Shown here: positions 1 through 9,695 of the stretch, piece by piece | Layout of the letters: each line of letters opens with the position of its first letter | How positions within the stretch are numbered: position 1 is the stretch's first letter | Origin: Hyphomicrobiales bacterium | Lineage (GTDB): Bacteria; Pseudomonadota; Alphaproteobacteria; Rhizobiales; Rhizobiaceae | DNA: 64,000 nt | NCBI GenBank assembly: GCA_900470805.1 | Contig: UCCA01000002.1 | Location: 124,001-188,000 of the forward strand | Direction: 5' to 3' | Position numbers and translations under genes: made by a program | Notes under the pieces: generated by a model | Database searches by the model: none | Told to the model about the DNA's origin: nothing | The model's input: only the letters and a program-made list of their open reading frames with translations

Positions 1-1035
1 GACCTTGACGCTCTGACCAACCTCGAAGGCCCGCGGCGCGTCCGCCATGATTTCGCGGTCGCCGATCTTGACGGAATGGCGCCAGTGCCCACCGGGATAG
101 CTGACAGCGGAAATCTCGCCGGCAAAGGTAATCCCGGGCGCTGCGATCGGTATGTCGGCTGAAAACAGCTGCGCGGCCTCGGGACGGAAACGCGCCTCAA
201 GCGAGCCGGCGACGAGCGGCCGTCCCATCAACGCAACGTTTCCAGCCGCATTGGCCGGGCCGGCAGCTATTGCGAAGTCATCGCCCTCCAGAGCGCCGCT
301 CAACGCCAAGACGTTCTCGGCGCCCATGAACGCGGCGACGAAGGCTGATGCCGGGCGGTTGTAGACGTCCTCGGGCGCGCCTTGCTGGGCAATGCGCCCG
401 GCATTCATGATCACGATGCGATCGGCCATCACCATGGCCTCCTCGCGGTCATGGGTGACGTGGACGGCGGTGATGCCGAGCCGTTTCTGCAAAGCGCGCA
501 ATTCGTGGCGCACCGTCAGCCTGATACGGGCATCAAGGTTCGACAAGGGCTCGTCGAGCAGCAGGATTTCGGGATCAACGGCCAATGCCCGCCCAAGAGC
601 GACACGCTGGCGCTGGCCGCCGGACAGGGCCGCAGGCTTTCGCCCGCCAAGACCTTCAAGGCCAAGCAGCGACTGCATGGCCGCGACCCGCTCGGCGATC
701 TCCGCCCGTGCCATGCGTTTGAGCTTCAGTCCGTAGCCGATATTCTGCGCCACCGTCATGTGTGGCCAAAGCGCGTAGGATTGGAAGACAAGCGCCATGC
801 CGCGCTTGTCCGGCGGCAGTTGCGTGACGTCGCGTTTGTTGACGTTGACCGAGCCGGATGATGGCGAGATGAAACCGGCGAGCACGCGCAGCAGCGTGGT
901 CTTGCCGCAGCCGGACGACCCGAGCAGTGCGACGAATTCGCCGCGTGCGATCGTCAACTCGATTTTGTCGAGGACCTGCGTTGAGCCGTAGCGGCAGGCA
1001 ACGCCTCGCAGTTCCAAAAACCCGTCACGGTCCAT
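1..1035 (-). CDS. ABC transporter ATP-binding protein, PotA/FbpC type (3' end outside window)
   Basis: Cytoplasmic ATPase subunit of an importer. On the minus strand the frame stays open from the ATG at 1035 to the window edge (345 codons), so only the C-terminal end is missing. Walker A reads GSSGCGKTT, the signature is LSGGQRQRVALGRAL, Walker B is ILLLDEPLSNLDAR and the switch His is in HVTHDREEA. A beta-rich C-terminal regulatory domain (TOBE-like) begins after about residue 240, as in the polyamine, ferric iron, thiamine or 2-aminoethylphosphonate importers. The substrate cannot be told from this subunit, because its permease and binding-protein partners lie outside the window. It is 163 bp downstream of the oxoprolinase-type operon, so it may be a separate unit. 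Confidence 0.88.
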   Translation of the reverse strand, partial: MDRDGFLELRGVACRYGSTQVLDKIELTIARGEFVALLGSSGCGKTTLLRVLAGFISPSSGSVNVNKRDVTQLPPDKRGMALVFQSYALWPHMTVAQNIGYGLKLKRMARAEIAERVAAMQSLLGLEGLGGRKPAALSGGQRQRVALGRALAVDPEILLLDEPLSNLDARIRLTVRHELRALQKRLGITAVHVTHDREEAMVMADRIVIMNAGRIAQQGAPEDVYNRPASAFVAAFMGAENVLALSGALEGDDFAIAAGPANAAGNVALMGRPLVAGSLEARFRPEAAQLFSADIPIAAPGITFAGEISAVSYPGGHWRHSVKIGDREIMADAPRAFEVGQSVKV

Positions 1036-1198
1036 TCAAACGCCTCCATTGCACGGGTGTGCAATCTGTTTCGGAGGTAAGTAGGACGTTTGTTTGACAG
1101 GCGGATGACAGCGCGGCGCGGATCAGGCGCGCCGAGCGAAATTATAGGTGCGAATGGCCGGAACGGCCTCTCGGCGTCCAGGCCTACTCGTGGGACGA

Positions 1199-2926
1199 TC
1201 AGTCTACGAACCGGCCGAGCGTCGCTCCCGCAGCAACGTAGCTGCCCTGGGCGGTGTCGATGCGGAAAACGCCGGCGCGGGGCGCTGTCACCTGCGTTTC
1301 CATCTTCATCGCTTCCATGATGGCGAGAAGATCACCTTTCTCCACACGCGCGCCGTCTTCGATTTTCCAAGCCTGTAGGGTGCCGGCGATCGGTGCCAGC
1401 AACGCTGCGGGGTCACTTGCAGTTTCGACCGTGCCCGTCGATGCGCTGGGCATCTTTGTGCTGAAACCGGAGAGGAGGGTGGCCGGGATTGCCAGTTCGT
1501 GACGCTTTCCGTCTATCTCGACGTGGGTGCGGATCAGGGAGGTGTCGGCGGCAGGCTCAGGTCGGGCCGTGGCCTCAAGCGTCGAGGCAAAGTCAGTCTC
1601 AATCCATCGGGTGTGGACCTTGAAACCATCCTCGCCAGTGAAGTCGCGATGATCAATCGCCGCCCGGTGGAACGGCAACACGGTGGCAATACCTTCGATG
1701 TTGAATTCTTCAAGCGCACGCCGGGCGCGGGCCAGCGCTTGTTCGCGGGTGGCGCCGGTGACGATCAGCTTGGCCATAAGAGAATCGAACGTGCCGGGCA
1801 CAGTCGAGCCGGAGACCACGCCGCTATCGAGGCGAATGCCGGGTCCTGCCGGCGCGTCGAAAGCGGTGATGGTTCCGGGAGTCGGCAGGAAGCCGCGGCC
1901 CGGGTCTTCGGCGTTGATGCGGAATTCGATCGAATGGCCGCGCGGCGCCGGCGTTTCGGTGACAAGCAATGGCAAGCCGTCAGCGATGCGAAACTGCTCG
2001 ATGACGAGGTCGATGCCGGTGGTTTCTTCGGTCACCGGGTGTTCGACCTGCAGGCGCGTGTTGACCTCAAGAAATGAGATCGTGCCATCGACACCGAGTA
2101 GGAACTCGACGGTACCGGCACTGGAATAGCCGGCGGCGGCGCAGATGCGCTTGGCGGCGTCGTGTATCTCATGGCGTTGGGCATCGGAAAGGAATGGTGC
2201 TGGCGCCTCTTCGACGAGCTTTTGATTGCGTCGCTGCAGAGAGCAGTCGCGCGTGCCCAGCACCAAGACATTGCCATGCTTGTCTGCAATAACCTGCGCC
2301 TCGATGTGGCGGGGGCGGTCGAGGAAGCGCTCGAGGAAGCATTCGCCGCGACCAAAAGCGGCCTTTGCCTCGCGCACAGCGGATTCGTAGAGATCGGCGA
2401 TCTCTTCCATCTTCCATGCCACTTTCAGACCGCGTCCGCCGCCGCCATGGGCAGCCTTGATGGCAACCGGCAGGCCGTATTTCTCGGCAAACGCGATGAC
2501 TTCGGCGGATGTCTCGACCGGACCGTCGCTGCCGGCCACCAGTGGCGCGCCGACGCTGGTGGCGATGCGTCGCGCCTCGACCTTGTCGCCGAGTGCTTCG
2601 ATTACCTGGGGATCGGGTCCGATCCAGGTCAATCCGGCCTCCTGCACCGCGCGGGCAAATTCCGCTCGCTCCGACAGGAAGCCATAGCCCGGATGAACGG
2701 CGTCGGCGCCTGAACGCTTGGCAATGCCAAGCAGTTTCTCGATGTCGAGGTAGGTCTCCGCCGGGCGGCTACCCTCTAGGCCGTAAGCCTCGTCGGCCAA
2801 GGTTACGAAGAGCGCATCGAGATCCGGATCGGCATAGACTGCGACTGACTGGATCCCGTGGTCGCGACAGGCGCGGATGATGCGGACGGCGATTTCACCC
2901 CGATTGGCGATCAGCACTTTTTTCAT
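1199..2926 (-). CDS. Biotin carboxylase-biotin carboxyl carrier fusion (5-oxoprolinase operon)
   Basis: The 575-aa protein has a biotin carboxylase N-terminal domain ([16 protein letters not shown]), an ATP-grasp domain with the glycine-rich loop GGGGRGLKV and the active-site stretch [15 protein letters not shown], and a C-terminal biotinyl domain with EAMKMETQV (Lys541 expected to carry biotin). It should carboxylate its own biotin from bicarbonate and ATP. A clear GAGGAG precedes the start. It is last in a minus-strand operon with pxpA and the pxpB-pxpC fusion. Those subunits share the AHS1/AHS2 fold with the carboxyltransferase part of urea carboxylase, so the pair could form a split biotin-dependent carboxylase (inference). 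No separate acetyl- or propionyl-CoA carboxyltransferase subunit lies nearby. Confidence 0.9.
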   Translation of the reverse strand: MKKVLIANRGEIAVRIIRACRDHGIQSVAVYADPDLDALFVTLADEAYGLEGSRPAETYLDIEKLLGIAKRSGADAVHPGYGFLSERAEFARAVQEAGLTWIGPDPQVIEALGDKVEARRIATSVGAPLVAGSDGPVETSAEVIAFAEKYGLPVAIKAAHGGGGRGLKVAWKMEEIADLYESAVREAKAAFGRGECFLERFLDRPRHIEAQVIADKHGNVLVLGTRDCSLQRRNQKLVEEAPAPFLSDAQRHEIHDAAKRICAAAGYSSAGTVEFLLGVDGTISFLEVNTRLQVEHPVTEETTGIDLVIEQFRIADGLPLLVTETPAPRGHSIEFRINAEDPGRGFLPTPGTITAFDAPAGPGIRLDSGVVSGSTVPGTFDSLMAKLIVTGATREQALARARRALEEFNIEGIATVLPFHRAAIDHRDFTGEDGFKVHTRWIETDFASTLEATARPEPAADTSLIRTHVEIDGKRHELAIPATLLSGFSTKMPSASTGTVETASDPAALLAPIAGTLQAWKIEDGARVEKGDLLAIMEAMKMETQVTAPRAGVFRIDTAQGSYVAAGATLGRFVD

Positions 2927-2968
2927 GGATGTCTCCTCAAATGTTCCTGGTGGCCGGCCCCGGTTGCC

Positions 2969-4567
2969 TCAAGCCTTGCGTGGCTCGATGTCGGCAAAGG
3001 ATGTCACGGGCCTGAAGCGGATCTGCGCGTTAACAGGTATCTGCCCGGCGAGATCGAGATGATACTCGGCAATGTTTCCGATCACGGGATAGCCGCCGGT
3101 CAATGGATGGTCGGCGAGGAACAGCACCGGCTGGCCGCTATGTGGCACCTGGATGGCCCCGGTTGCTGTTCCTTCGCTCGGCAGCTCGGTGTTGTCCTTG
3201 CGTTGTAGCGACACGTCACCGGCAATACGGATACCGACGCGGTTTGACTGCGGCGTTACCTGCCAGAGTTGGGAGGAGAGCGTCGCGATGCCGGCGTCGG
3301 TGAACCAGTCGCTGCGGGGGCCCATGACGACGTCGAGCGTGACTGTCTCGCCGGAAGCGGGATGGTCGAAGGCTGCGGCCTCGGTGATCGAGACGCTGGC
3401 CAGTCCGTCGGTCCTGCCGATCGTCAGGACGGTACCGGCGGTAACAGGATCGGGTCCGACGACGGCAAGCGTGTCGGTCGAGGCACTGCCAAGCACAGGT
3501 GCCACGACAAAACCGCCACGCACGGCGAGATAGCTGCGCATGCCCTTCGGCGCCTGCCCGAGCGTGACGATATCGCCGGCTTCCAGCGAGATCGGCCAAT
3601 AGGTTTCGGCCGATGTGCTGCGCCCCGAGGCATCGCGAATGGTGATCGGGCAGGGGGCGCCGGTGACGCCAATGACCGTGCGGCCGGACACTTCGAAGGC
3701 GAAACCGCCCAGGATAACTTCGAGGGCGGCGGTGCCGGCAGGATTGCCGACAACACGATTGGCGGCTTTCAGCGCCCCCTGATCGAGCGCGCCGGACGAG
3801 GAGACGCCCTGGCCGGTCTGGCCGAAACGGCCGGCATCCTGAAAGAGCGCCGGCATCGGGGCTGCGAGGACGTTGAACGTCAAGTCGTCGGTGGCCGATC
3901 CGGTGGGAACGGCTGACGGAGCCGTCGACGCTACCGTGGGCACCGGCGCCGATTTCTTGGCCAGATCGAAAAAGCGTACGCGATAACCCGGCTGGAACAG
4001 CGCCGGAGGATCGCGCGACAGGTCCCACATCTTCTCCGGCGTTGTGCCGATGATCTGCCAGCCACCTGGACTGTTTTGCGGATAGACGCCTGAGAACGCG
4101 CCGGCCAGTGCAACGGATCCGGCAGGAATTTTCGTGCGTGGGCTTTGGCGGCGCGCGACGTGCAATGCCGGATCACCGCCGACGAGATAACCGAAACCGG
4201 GCGCGAAGCCGCAGAAGGCGACGGTGAACGTGCTTTCGGTGTGACGGCGGATGACCTCCTCGATGGAGAGACCAGTCAGGTTGGCAACGTCGCCAAGATC
4301 CTCTCCGTCATACATGACCGGGATTTCCACCAGCATCTCCGAGGGCGCGACACGCGCCGAAAGGTCACGCGTGGCGATTTCGGCTGTCAGCGCCTCCGCC
4401 GTCAGCTTTTCGGGGCGAAAGCGGATCATCAGGGTGCGGGCGGCAGGCACCATGTCGATGATGCCGGCCAGCGGATCGGCTTCGAGCGAGGCGAACAGAG
4501 CCAAAGTCTCATCGAGATCGGCAAGCTCGACCAGTATGACTGTTAGGCTGACGGGCAGGAAACGCAT
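2969..4567 (-). CDS. pxpBC: 5-oxoprolinase subunits B and C fused (KipI-KipA / allophanate hydrolase subunit 1-2 type)
   Basis: This 532-aa protein joins a PxpB/KipI domain (about residues 1-215, with FCGFAPGFGYLVGG and SPGGWQIIGTT) to a PxpC/KipA domain (about 235-525, with FQDAGRFGQTGQGV, GAPCPITI and PLTGGYPVIG). In E. coli and Bacillus the two are separate proteins that act with PxpA in ATP-dependent opening of 5-oxoproline to glutamate. The start at 4567 is preferred over an upstream in-frame ATG at 4630 because TGAGG lies just before it and family similarity begins there. It is followed after 42 bp by the biotin carboxylase. Fused AHS1-AHS2 is also the carboxyltransferase arrangement of urea carboxylase, so a biotin-dependent reaction is an alternative. 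Confidence 0.88.
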   Translation of the reverse strand: MRFLPVSLTVILVELADLDETLALFASLEADPLAGIIDMVPAARTLMIRFRPEKLTAEALTAEIATRDLSARVAPSEMLVEIPVMYDGEDLGDVANLTGLSIEEVIRRHTESTFTVAFCGFAPGFGYLVGGDPALHVARRQSPRTKIPAGSVALAGAFSGVYPQNSPGGWQIIGTTPEKMWDLSRDPPALFQPGYRVRFFDLAKKSAPVPTVASTAPSAVPTGSATDDLTFNVLAAPMPALFQDAGRFGQTGQGVSSSGALDQGALKAANRVVGNPAGTAALEVILGGFAFEVSGRTVIGVTGAPCPITIRDASGRSTSAETYWPISLEAGDIVTLGQAPKGMRSYLAVRGGFVVAPVLGSASTDTLAVVGPDPVTAGTVLTIGRTDGLASVSITEAAAFDHPASGETVTLDVVMGPRSDWFTDAGIATLSSQLWQVTPQSNRVGIRIAGDVSLQRKDNTELPSEGTATGAIQVPHSGQPVLFLADHPLTGGYPVIGNIAEYHLDLAGQIPVNAQIRFRPVTSFADIEPRKA

Positions 4568-4574
4568 CGGAACC

Positions 4575-4673
4575 TCAGGCGTGGTAGGCGGAATCGGGAA
4601 TGTCGGTGATGAACAGATGACCGGGAGCATGGGTGATGGCGAATGGCGGGCGCAACGCTAACATGGCAATCAT
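4575..4673 (-). CDS. Possible 32-aa small protein between pxpA and pxpBC
   Basis: An ATG at 4673, preceded by AGGGA at good spacing, opens a 32-codon frame that begins [20 protein letters not shown] and ends at 4575. Its stop overlaps the Shine-Dalgarno region of pxpBC, an arrangement suited to translational coupling. It fills most of the otherwise unexplained 130-bp gap in a tightly packed operon. No known family was recognised and the frame is short, so chance is possible. Confidence 0.35.
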   Translation of the reverse strand: MIAMLALRPPFAITHAPGHLFITDIPDSAYHA

Positions 4674-4697
4674 TGCAGTTCCCTGTGCAGTCTCAGA

Positions 4698-5462
4698 TCA
4701 CGCCGACAGGAATGAGCGGACGGCGATGCCATCGGCTTCGAAGGCGCGGCGGATTTCCTGGGCGATGGCAACGGCGCCGGGGCTGTCGCCATGCACGCAA
4801 ATCGACTGTGCATCAATCTTGACGATCGACCCGTCGATCGCTTCCAGCGTGCCCTCGTGCGCGAGCTGCAGCATGCGCCGGGCGATCAGCTGCGTGTCGT
4901 GAAGGACAGCACCGGCTTCTCGGCGCGAAACAAGCTGGCCATCGGGCGTATAGGCGCGATCGGCAAAAGCTTCGGCGACGACCTGAAGCCCGGATTTGCG
5001 CGCCAGATCGAGAATGGGCGCGCCAGCCAGACCCATCAGCACCAGCGAGGGATCGATGGCCTTGATGCCGTCGATCACCGCCTGACCCTGCTTCAGATCA
5101 TGGGCAATGCGGTTGTAGAGCGCGCCGTGCGGCTTGACGTAGCCGACCATGACGCCGGCGGCCGCGGCGACGCCCTTCAATGCGCCGATCTGGTAGATGA
5201 CGTCGGCGATCAGTTCGGCCGGAGTGACATCCATGTCGCGCCGGCCGAAGCCGACGCGATCCGGGTAGGAGACATGAGCCCCGATCGAGACACCTTTTTC
5301 GGCAGCGGCCTTGACGGTTTTCAGGATGCCGAGGGAATCTCCGGCATGGAAGCCGCAGGCAACGTTGGCGCTGGAGACGATGGCAAGCATCGCTGTGTCG
5401 TCGCCCATGGCCCAGGCGCCATAGCTTTCGCCGAGATCGCTGTTGAGATCGATGGCAGTCAT
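4698..5462 (-). CDS. pxpA: 5-oxoprolinase subunit A (LamB/YcsF family)
   Basis: The 254-aa protein matches the whole LamB/YcsF family: the start [17 protein letters not shown], then [21 protein letters not shown] and VKPHGALYN, and the C-terminal [10 protein letters not shown]. With PxpB and PxpC it opens 5-oxoproline (pyroglutamate) to L-glutamate at the cost of ATP in the cytoplasm. The start at 5462 is chosen over a longer frame because AAGGAG precedes it and the family N-terminus begins there. It lies 10 bp after the NRAMP-like transporter, an association also seen in the Bacillus ycsF-ycsG-kipI-kipA operon. The order here suggests uptake followed by conversion of a cyclic amide or related compound. 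Confidence 0.93.
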   Translation of the reverse strand: MTAIDLNSDLGESYGAWAMGDDTAMLAIVSSANVACGFHAGDSLGILKTVKAAAEKGVSIGAHVSYPDRVGFGRRDMDVTPAELIADVIYQIGALKGVAAAAGVMVGYVKPHGALYNRIAHDLKQGQAVIDGIKAIDPSLVLMGLAGAPILDLARKSGLQVVAEAFADRAYTPDGQLVSRREAGAVLHDTQLIARRMLQLAHEGTLEAIDGSIVKIDAQSICVHGDSPGAVAIAQEIRRAFEADGIAVRSFLSA

Positions 5463-5472
5463 GTCAGTCTCC

Positions 5473-6723
5473 TTATGCCGAGAGAAGCGCGAAGATCGGG
5501 CCGATCGACTTGTAGCCCATGTACCAGGTGAGCGCACATGTCAGGATGCCGAGGATCAGCAACCAGCGGGGATAGCGATAGCCGCCCATGAGGTCCGGGC
5601 GAGCCCATGCCGCGTACATGAAGATCGACAGACCAATCGGCAGAACCAGACCGTTCAGGCCGCCAACGAAGACGAGCATCGCGGCTGGTGTCGTCGTCAT
5701 CAGCATATAACTGATCAGCGATATGGCAATGAAGCCGACAGTCGCGAAGTTGCGCTGGCGTTCCGTCATGTCCTTCTTGAAGGCGGTCAGAAAAGATACA
5801 GAGGTATAGGCCGCACCAATGATGCTGGTCATGGCCGATGCGAGCAAAACCGCGCCGAACAGGCGGAAGCCGATGTTGCCTGCCGCAGCCTGGAAGGCCT
5901 GGCCCGCAGGATTGGCTGCCTTGCCCGACAGATCGATGATCACGCCGCTCGAGACGACGCCGAGAACGGCAAGAAACAGGATGAAGCGCAGCACGCCTGT
6001 TATGGCGATGCCGCTGAAAGCGGCGCGGTTGACGGCAGCCAGATTCTCGACGCCGACTGTGCCCTTGTCCAGCAGGCGGTGGGCGCCAGCATAGGTGATG
6101 TAGCCGCCGACGGTTCCGCCGACGATGGTGGTGATGGTGGCGAAATCGATGGTGTCAGGGAAGATCGTCTGACGCAGGGCTTCAGCGACTGGCGGGCCGG
6201 ACACATAGGCTGCGTAAAGAATGAGAGCGAGCTTGATGAACGCCGCGACGTAGACGACGCGGTCCATCGCGACACCGGCGCGGCGGGAAAGGAAAATGCC
6301 GATTGCCGCGATCGCGCCGATCGCGCCACCGATCTTCGGGTCGAGGTCGATCATGGCGTTGAAGCCGAGGCCTGCGCCGCCGATGTTGCCGATGTTGAAG
6401 AACAGGCCACCGATGATCACCAGAACGGCCAGCAGATATCCGGAACCCGGAATTGCGGCATTGGCGATGTCGGACGCCCGCATCTTCGTGATCGTGACGA
6501 TGCGCCAGATGTTCGCCTGGACGACGAAGTCGATCAGGATCGACACCAGAATGCCGAAGGCGAAGGCGGCGCCAAGCTTGGCGGTGAAGGTGGCCGTCTG
6601 GGTGATGAAGCCCGGCCCAACGGCCGACATCGACATAAGAAAGACCGCGGCCATAAGCGCCGAGCGTCGCGACCTGACGGACATGCCTGTCGGTTTGTTG
6701 TCTGGTGGTGATTGTTGATCCAT
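5473..6723 (-). CDS. NRAMP-like inner-membrane transporter (YcsG type)
   Basis: This 416-aa integral membrane protein has about eleven hydrophobic segments and the NRAMP fold pattern. The first transmembrane segment reads [14 protein letters not shown]. The metal-binding Asp-Pro-Gly-Asn of true manganese/iron NRAMPs is therefore replaced by Gly-Pro-Gly-Phe, and no Met-Pro-His was found in the region corresponding to TM6. It probably carries something other than a divalent metal, and being first in the operon with pxpA makes an oxoproline-like organic substrate plausible (inference). The start at 6723 follows GGAGAGG; longer in-frame starts upstream lack one. Ten bases separate it from pxpA. 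Confidence 0.82.
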   Translation of the reverse strand: MDQQSPPDNKPTGMSVRSRRSALMAAVFLMSMSAVGPGFITQTATFTAKLGAAFAFGILVSILIDFVVQANIWRIVTITKMRASDIANAAIPGSGYLLAVLVIIGGLFFNIGNIGGAGLGFNAMIDLDPKIGGAIGAIAAIGIFLSRRAGVAMDRVVYVAAFIKLALILYAAYVSGPPVAEALRQTIFPDTIDFATITTIVGGTVGGYITYAGAHRLLDKGTVGVENLAAVNRAAFSGIAITGVLRFILFLAVLGVVSSGVIIDLSGKAANPAGQAFQAAAGNIGFRLFGAVLLASAMTSIIGAAYTSVSFLTAFKKDMTERQRNFATVGFIAISLISYMLMTTTPAAMLVFVGGLNGLVLPIGLSIFMYAAWARPDLMGGYRYPRWLLILGILTCALTWYMGYKSIGPIFALLSA

Positions 6724-7123
6724 GGAACCCTCTCCGGTTGACCTTATTCCCAATTTCGTTGGGTTGACTTGATTATTGATAAGGGCAAGGTCGCCGCGTT
6801 TCACAATTCTGTCAATATTGTTCAACGATTTAAATTTATTGTTCTACCAAATTGTGCAAATACTAGGCGCATTGCCCGAGTTTTAAGGCCCTGTTTGCTT
6901 GGATCGCGGCCTGTCTCGCGTGGTTTGCCCGATCGTGACCGCTTTGGCCCGAACCGTAAAATCGATGGCTTGGCCCTGATCGGTGACGACCGCCAACGAC
7001 ACCGAGGATCGCCTTGCTGGACAAACATGTGATTGCCTTGGGCAAGCGGTTCCGTTTCCGCGCGAAGCAGGCTATCGATGCCGCAGGGTCCACGCGTCTT
7101 TTCGACGCTATCAAGGGATATTC
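6724..7123. promoter_or_regulatory. Divergent intergenic region between the transporter operon and its GntR regulator
   Basis: No gene was recognised in these 400 bp. The part next to the operon is AT-rich. It contains an inverted repeat CCCAA-TTTCG-TTGGG at 6749-6763, 26 bp upstream of the transporter start, and CAATATTG further up. These are plausible sites for promoter and regulator binding, but no exact GntR-family operator could be assigned. Confidence 0.35.
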
Positions 7124-7774
7124 ATGGTCGAGCAGGATACCACATCAGCGCTGGCGCCGAGGCTTGCCGATTCAATCCGTGACAAGCTCATATCCGGTGA
7201 GCTGAAGCCGGGTCAGCGCCTGTCCGAGGCGGCATTGAGTGCTGATCTCGATGTGTCGCGCAATTCGCTGCGCGAGGCGTTCCGATTACTCACCAAGGAA
7301 GGATTGTTGCGGCACGAGCCGAACCGCGGTGTGTTCGTTGCAACTCCGAGCATGGCCTCGATTATCGACATCTACCGCATCCGCAGGATTATTGAATGCC
7401 AGGCGCTGGCCAAGGCCTACCCGAAACACCCGGCCGTCGCGCGTATGCGAGGCGCTGTGGAAAGCGCGCGGAAAGCCTCCGAGAATAGCGATTGGGCTGC
7501 GGTTGGCAGCCAGAACATGGTTTTCCATGCCTCGATTGTCGATCTTGCCGACAGCCAGCGGCTCAGCGGGTTCTATGCGCAGATTGCCGCCGAGCTGCGG
7601 CTGAGTTTTGGCCTGCTTGCGAACCCCGAATTGCTGCACGCACCTTATGTCGAAATGAACTTTGCCATTTTGGAAACGCTTGAGGCCGGAAGGGCGGAGG
7701 AGGCCGCTGCTGCGCTTGAGACCTATCTCGCGCAGTCCGAACGTACCGTTCTTGCGGCTTTCGGGCGGCTTTAG
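7124..7774 (+). CDS. GntR family transcriptional regulator, FadR/FCD subfamily
   Basis: The 216-aa DNA-binding protein has a winged helix in residues 8-75 (DSIRDKLISGELKPGQRLSE, then SRNSLREAFRLLTKEGLL) followed by an all-helical FCD effector domain (about 85-210). FCD regulators usually bind small carboxylic or amino acids, often with a metal. It is transcribed away from the transporter-pxpA-pxpBC-biotin carboxylase operon and is the natural candidate for its control (inference from position). The start at 7124 has AGGGA upstream; a longer in-frame start at 6983 would add residues with no family similarity. Confidence 0.88.
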   Translation: MVEQDTTSALAPRLADSIRDKLISGELKPGQRLSEAALSADLDVSRNSLREAFRLLTKEGLLRHEPNRGVFVATPSMASIIDIYRIRRIIECQALAKAYPKHPAVARMRGAVESARKASENSDWAAVGSQNMVFHASIVDLADSQRLSGFYAQIAAELRLSFGLLANPELLHAPYVEMNFAILETLEAGRAEEAAAALETYLAQSERTVLAAFGRL

Positions 7775-7808
7775 AACGGTGGATATGATGAGCGGATGTC
7801 AAATGTAA

Positions 7809-7838
7809 AAGGACCGGCATGTGGTGATGCCGGTCCTT
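7809..7838. terminator. Bidirectional hairpin terminator between gntR and degP
   Basis: Perfect 12-bp stem AAGGACCGGCAT / ATGCCGGTCCTT with loop GTGGTG, lying between two convergent genes. An A-run on one side and pyrimidines on the other fit termination in both directions. Confidence 0.8.
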
Positions 7839-7845
7839 CCGAACG

Positions 7846-9345
7846 CTAGGCTGCAGCGAAGGCAACAGCGACAAACGTCTTGTTGCCGTCTCGCTGCACG
7901 AGTAGCAGCACAGACTTCTTCTCGGTCTTTGCCGCATCCGCCACCGCGTTCTTGGCTTCACTCGCATCGTGAACGGTTTTGTCGTTCACGGACAGGATGA
8001 TGTCGCCAGCCTGCAGGCCGGCCTTCGCGGCGGGCTTGTCTGGAGCGACATTGGCCACGACCGCGCCTTCGACCTTCTGCGAGATGCCAAGCTGTTCGCG
8101 GATATCAGGCGTGAGATCGGCAAGAGCGACGCCGATCTTCGGCCCGCTTTGGCTCTGCTTGTCGTCAGCCTTGGCACTTGCCAGCTGCTGGCCGTCGTCG
8201 TTTCCGCCAATGGCCACCGTCAGGTCGACGCTCTTGTCGCCGCGCCAGACAGTAATCGTCTGCTTGTCGCCCGGCGAAAGATCGGCAACGAGGCGCGACA
8301 GGTCCTTCGGCGAAGTGACGTTGCCGCTTCCGACGCTGGTGACGACGTCACCTGTCTTGAAGCCGGCGATCGCGGCCGGTGACCCGGCGGTCACATCGGC
8401 AACCAGTGCGCCCTGTGGCTTGGCAAGGCCGACGGCATCGGCGACGTCCTGCGTGACCGCCTGGATCTGCACGCCGAGATAGCCGTGCTCGATCGAGCCG
8501 CTTTTCTGTAGTTTCGCGACGATGGCCTTGGCCTCATCGGAGGGGATGGCGAAGCCTACGCCGACGCTGCCGCCATTCGGAGAATAGATGGCGGTGTTGA
8601 TCCCGACGACATTGCCTTCCCTATCAACGAGCGGTCCGCCCGAATTACCATGATTGATGGGGGCGTCGATCTGGATAAAGTCGTCATAGGGGCCGCTGTG
8701 CAGGTCTCTCCCGCGGGCCGAGACGATGCCAGCCGTAACCGTCGTGCCGATGCCGAATGGGTTGCCGATTGCAAGGATCTGGTCGCCGAGCTTGAGCTTG
8801 CTGGAATCGCCCCAAGATATTGTCGGAAGCGCCTTGGGAGCTTCGACTTTGACAACCGCCAGGTCGGCCTTGCTGTCTGCGCCGACCAGCTTCGCGGGCA
8901 GTTCCGTGCCGTCGTCCAGCGTCACCTTGATGTCTGTGGCGTTGGCGATCACGTGGTTGTTGGTGACGATATAGCCGTCCTTGCTGACGATGAAGCCGGA
9001 GCCAAGCGCCTGCGCATGCTCGCTGGACTGCCGTTGCGGCGCCTGACGTGGCGTTGGGATGCCCTGCTGTTCGAAGAAGTGGCGGAACTGCTCCTGCATT
9101 TCGGAATTGTCCGCATCTTCGCCGGCGTCAGCCGCCTTCATCGTGGTGACGATGGTGACAACCGCCGGCTTGTCGGCGTCAACGATATCGGCAAACGAGC
9201 CGCTGCCGGATGCCGACAGGGCGGCGGCGGCCGGCGCGGCAATTGCAGGCGAAGTTTCGTATGCATAGGGAAGCGCTGCCGCTCCGGCGATGATGGCAAC
9301 ACCCAGCAAAGCGGCTGAGCGGCGGCGGTTGAGAATGGTCGACAT
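7846..9345 (-). CDS. degP: Periplasmic serine endoprotease of the DegP/HtrA (Do) family
   Basis: The 499-aa secreted protease degrades or refolds damaged envelope proteins. An N-terminal signal segment (hydrophobic stretch after NRRR, Ala-rich cleavage region near residue 37) precedes a trypsin-like domain with the triad His131 (TNNHV), Asp161 (ADLAVV) and Ser235 (GNSGGP). Two PDZ domains follow (about 290-380 and 400-495). The start at 9345 is preferred because the preceding frame adds only an unlikely extension and AGGACGGA lies upstream. Rhizobial genomes carry several such paralogues, so the name marks the family and not proven orthology. It ends 8 bp from the shared terminator. Confidence 0.9.
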   Translation of the reverse strand: MSTILNRRRSAALLGVAIIAGAAALPYAYETSPAIAAPAAAALSASGSGSFADIVDADKPAVVTIVTTMKAADAGEDADNSEMQEQFRHFFEQQGIPTPRQAPQRQSSEHAQALGSGFIVSKDGYIVTNNHVIANATDIKVTLDDGTELPAKLVGADSKADLAVVKVEAPKALPTISWGDSSKLKLGDQILAIGNPFGIGTTVTAGIVSARGRDLHSGPYDDFIQIDAPINHGNSGGPLVDREGNVVGINTAIYSPNGGSVGVGFAIPSDEAKAIVAKLQKSGSIEHGYLGVQIQAVTQDVADAVGLAKPQGALVADVTAGSPAAIAGFKTGDVVTSVGSGNVTSPKDLSRLVADLSPGDKQTITVWRGDKSVDLTVAIGGNDDGQQLASAKADDKQSQSGPKIGVALADLTPDIREQLGISQKVEGAVVANVAPDKPAAKAGLQAGDIILSVNDKTVHDASEAKNAVADAAKTEKKSVLLLVQRDGNKTFVAVAFAAA

Positions 9346-9695
9346 GATGTCCGTCCTGAAAATTGGTTGCTCGATCGCGGGAGCTTTCATCCGGAAAACT
9401 GAGCGCGTGAGTTACATATGCTGCGAGCAGAATGTATTTTCAAATTAAATGTAAGTTACGTTATCATTGCCAAAAGTTCATATATTACAGCAATTTAATC
9501 TTGGGTTTGAAAGTATATCCAGTCAGCGACGTCATGCGGTTTGTCTCGTCGCAGGCGAGGTTGTTCGCATCGTTGAGAATGCGCGATGATGTCTCGACAA
9601 GCGCCGTTCCAACCTCTCGTTTTGCCTGTCTGCTTTCGCTCTGCTATGGATGGCAAAGGCTACAAAAACGAAATCAAAGCGAAAGACCTCGCGCC
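9346..9695. promoter_or_regulatory. AT-rich divergent region between degP and glpR
   Basis: No gene was recognised in these 350 bp. The stretch 9430-9520 is markedly AT-rich compared with its surroundings and is likely to hold the promoters of both divergent genes. A CGAAA-repeat close to glpR is listed separately. Confidence 0.4.
9669..9685 (+). promoter_or_regulatory. Candidate GlpR operator (autoregulation)
   Basis: CGAAATCAAAGCGAAAG, read on the other strand as CTTTCG and TTTCG repeats, lies 10 bp before the glpR start. DeoR-type repressors such as GlpR commonly recognise TTCG-containing direct repeats. Assignment rests on motif and position only. Confidence 0.35.

Noticed and set aside
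5443..6711. Long open frame (422 codons) antisense to the NRAMP-like transporter
   Set aside because: Charged, low-complexity translation typical of the complement of a GC-rich coding region; the minus strand has a clear membrane protein with ribosome-binding site.
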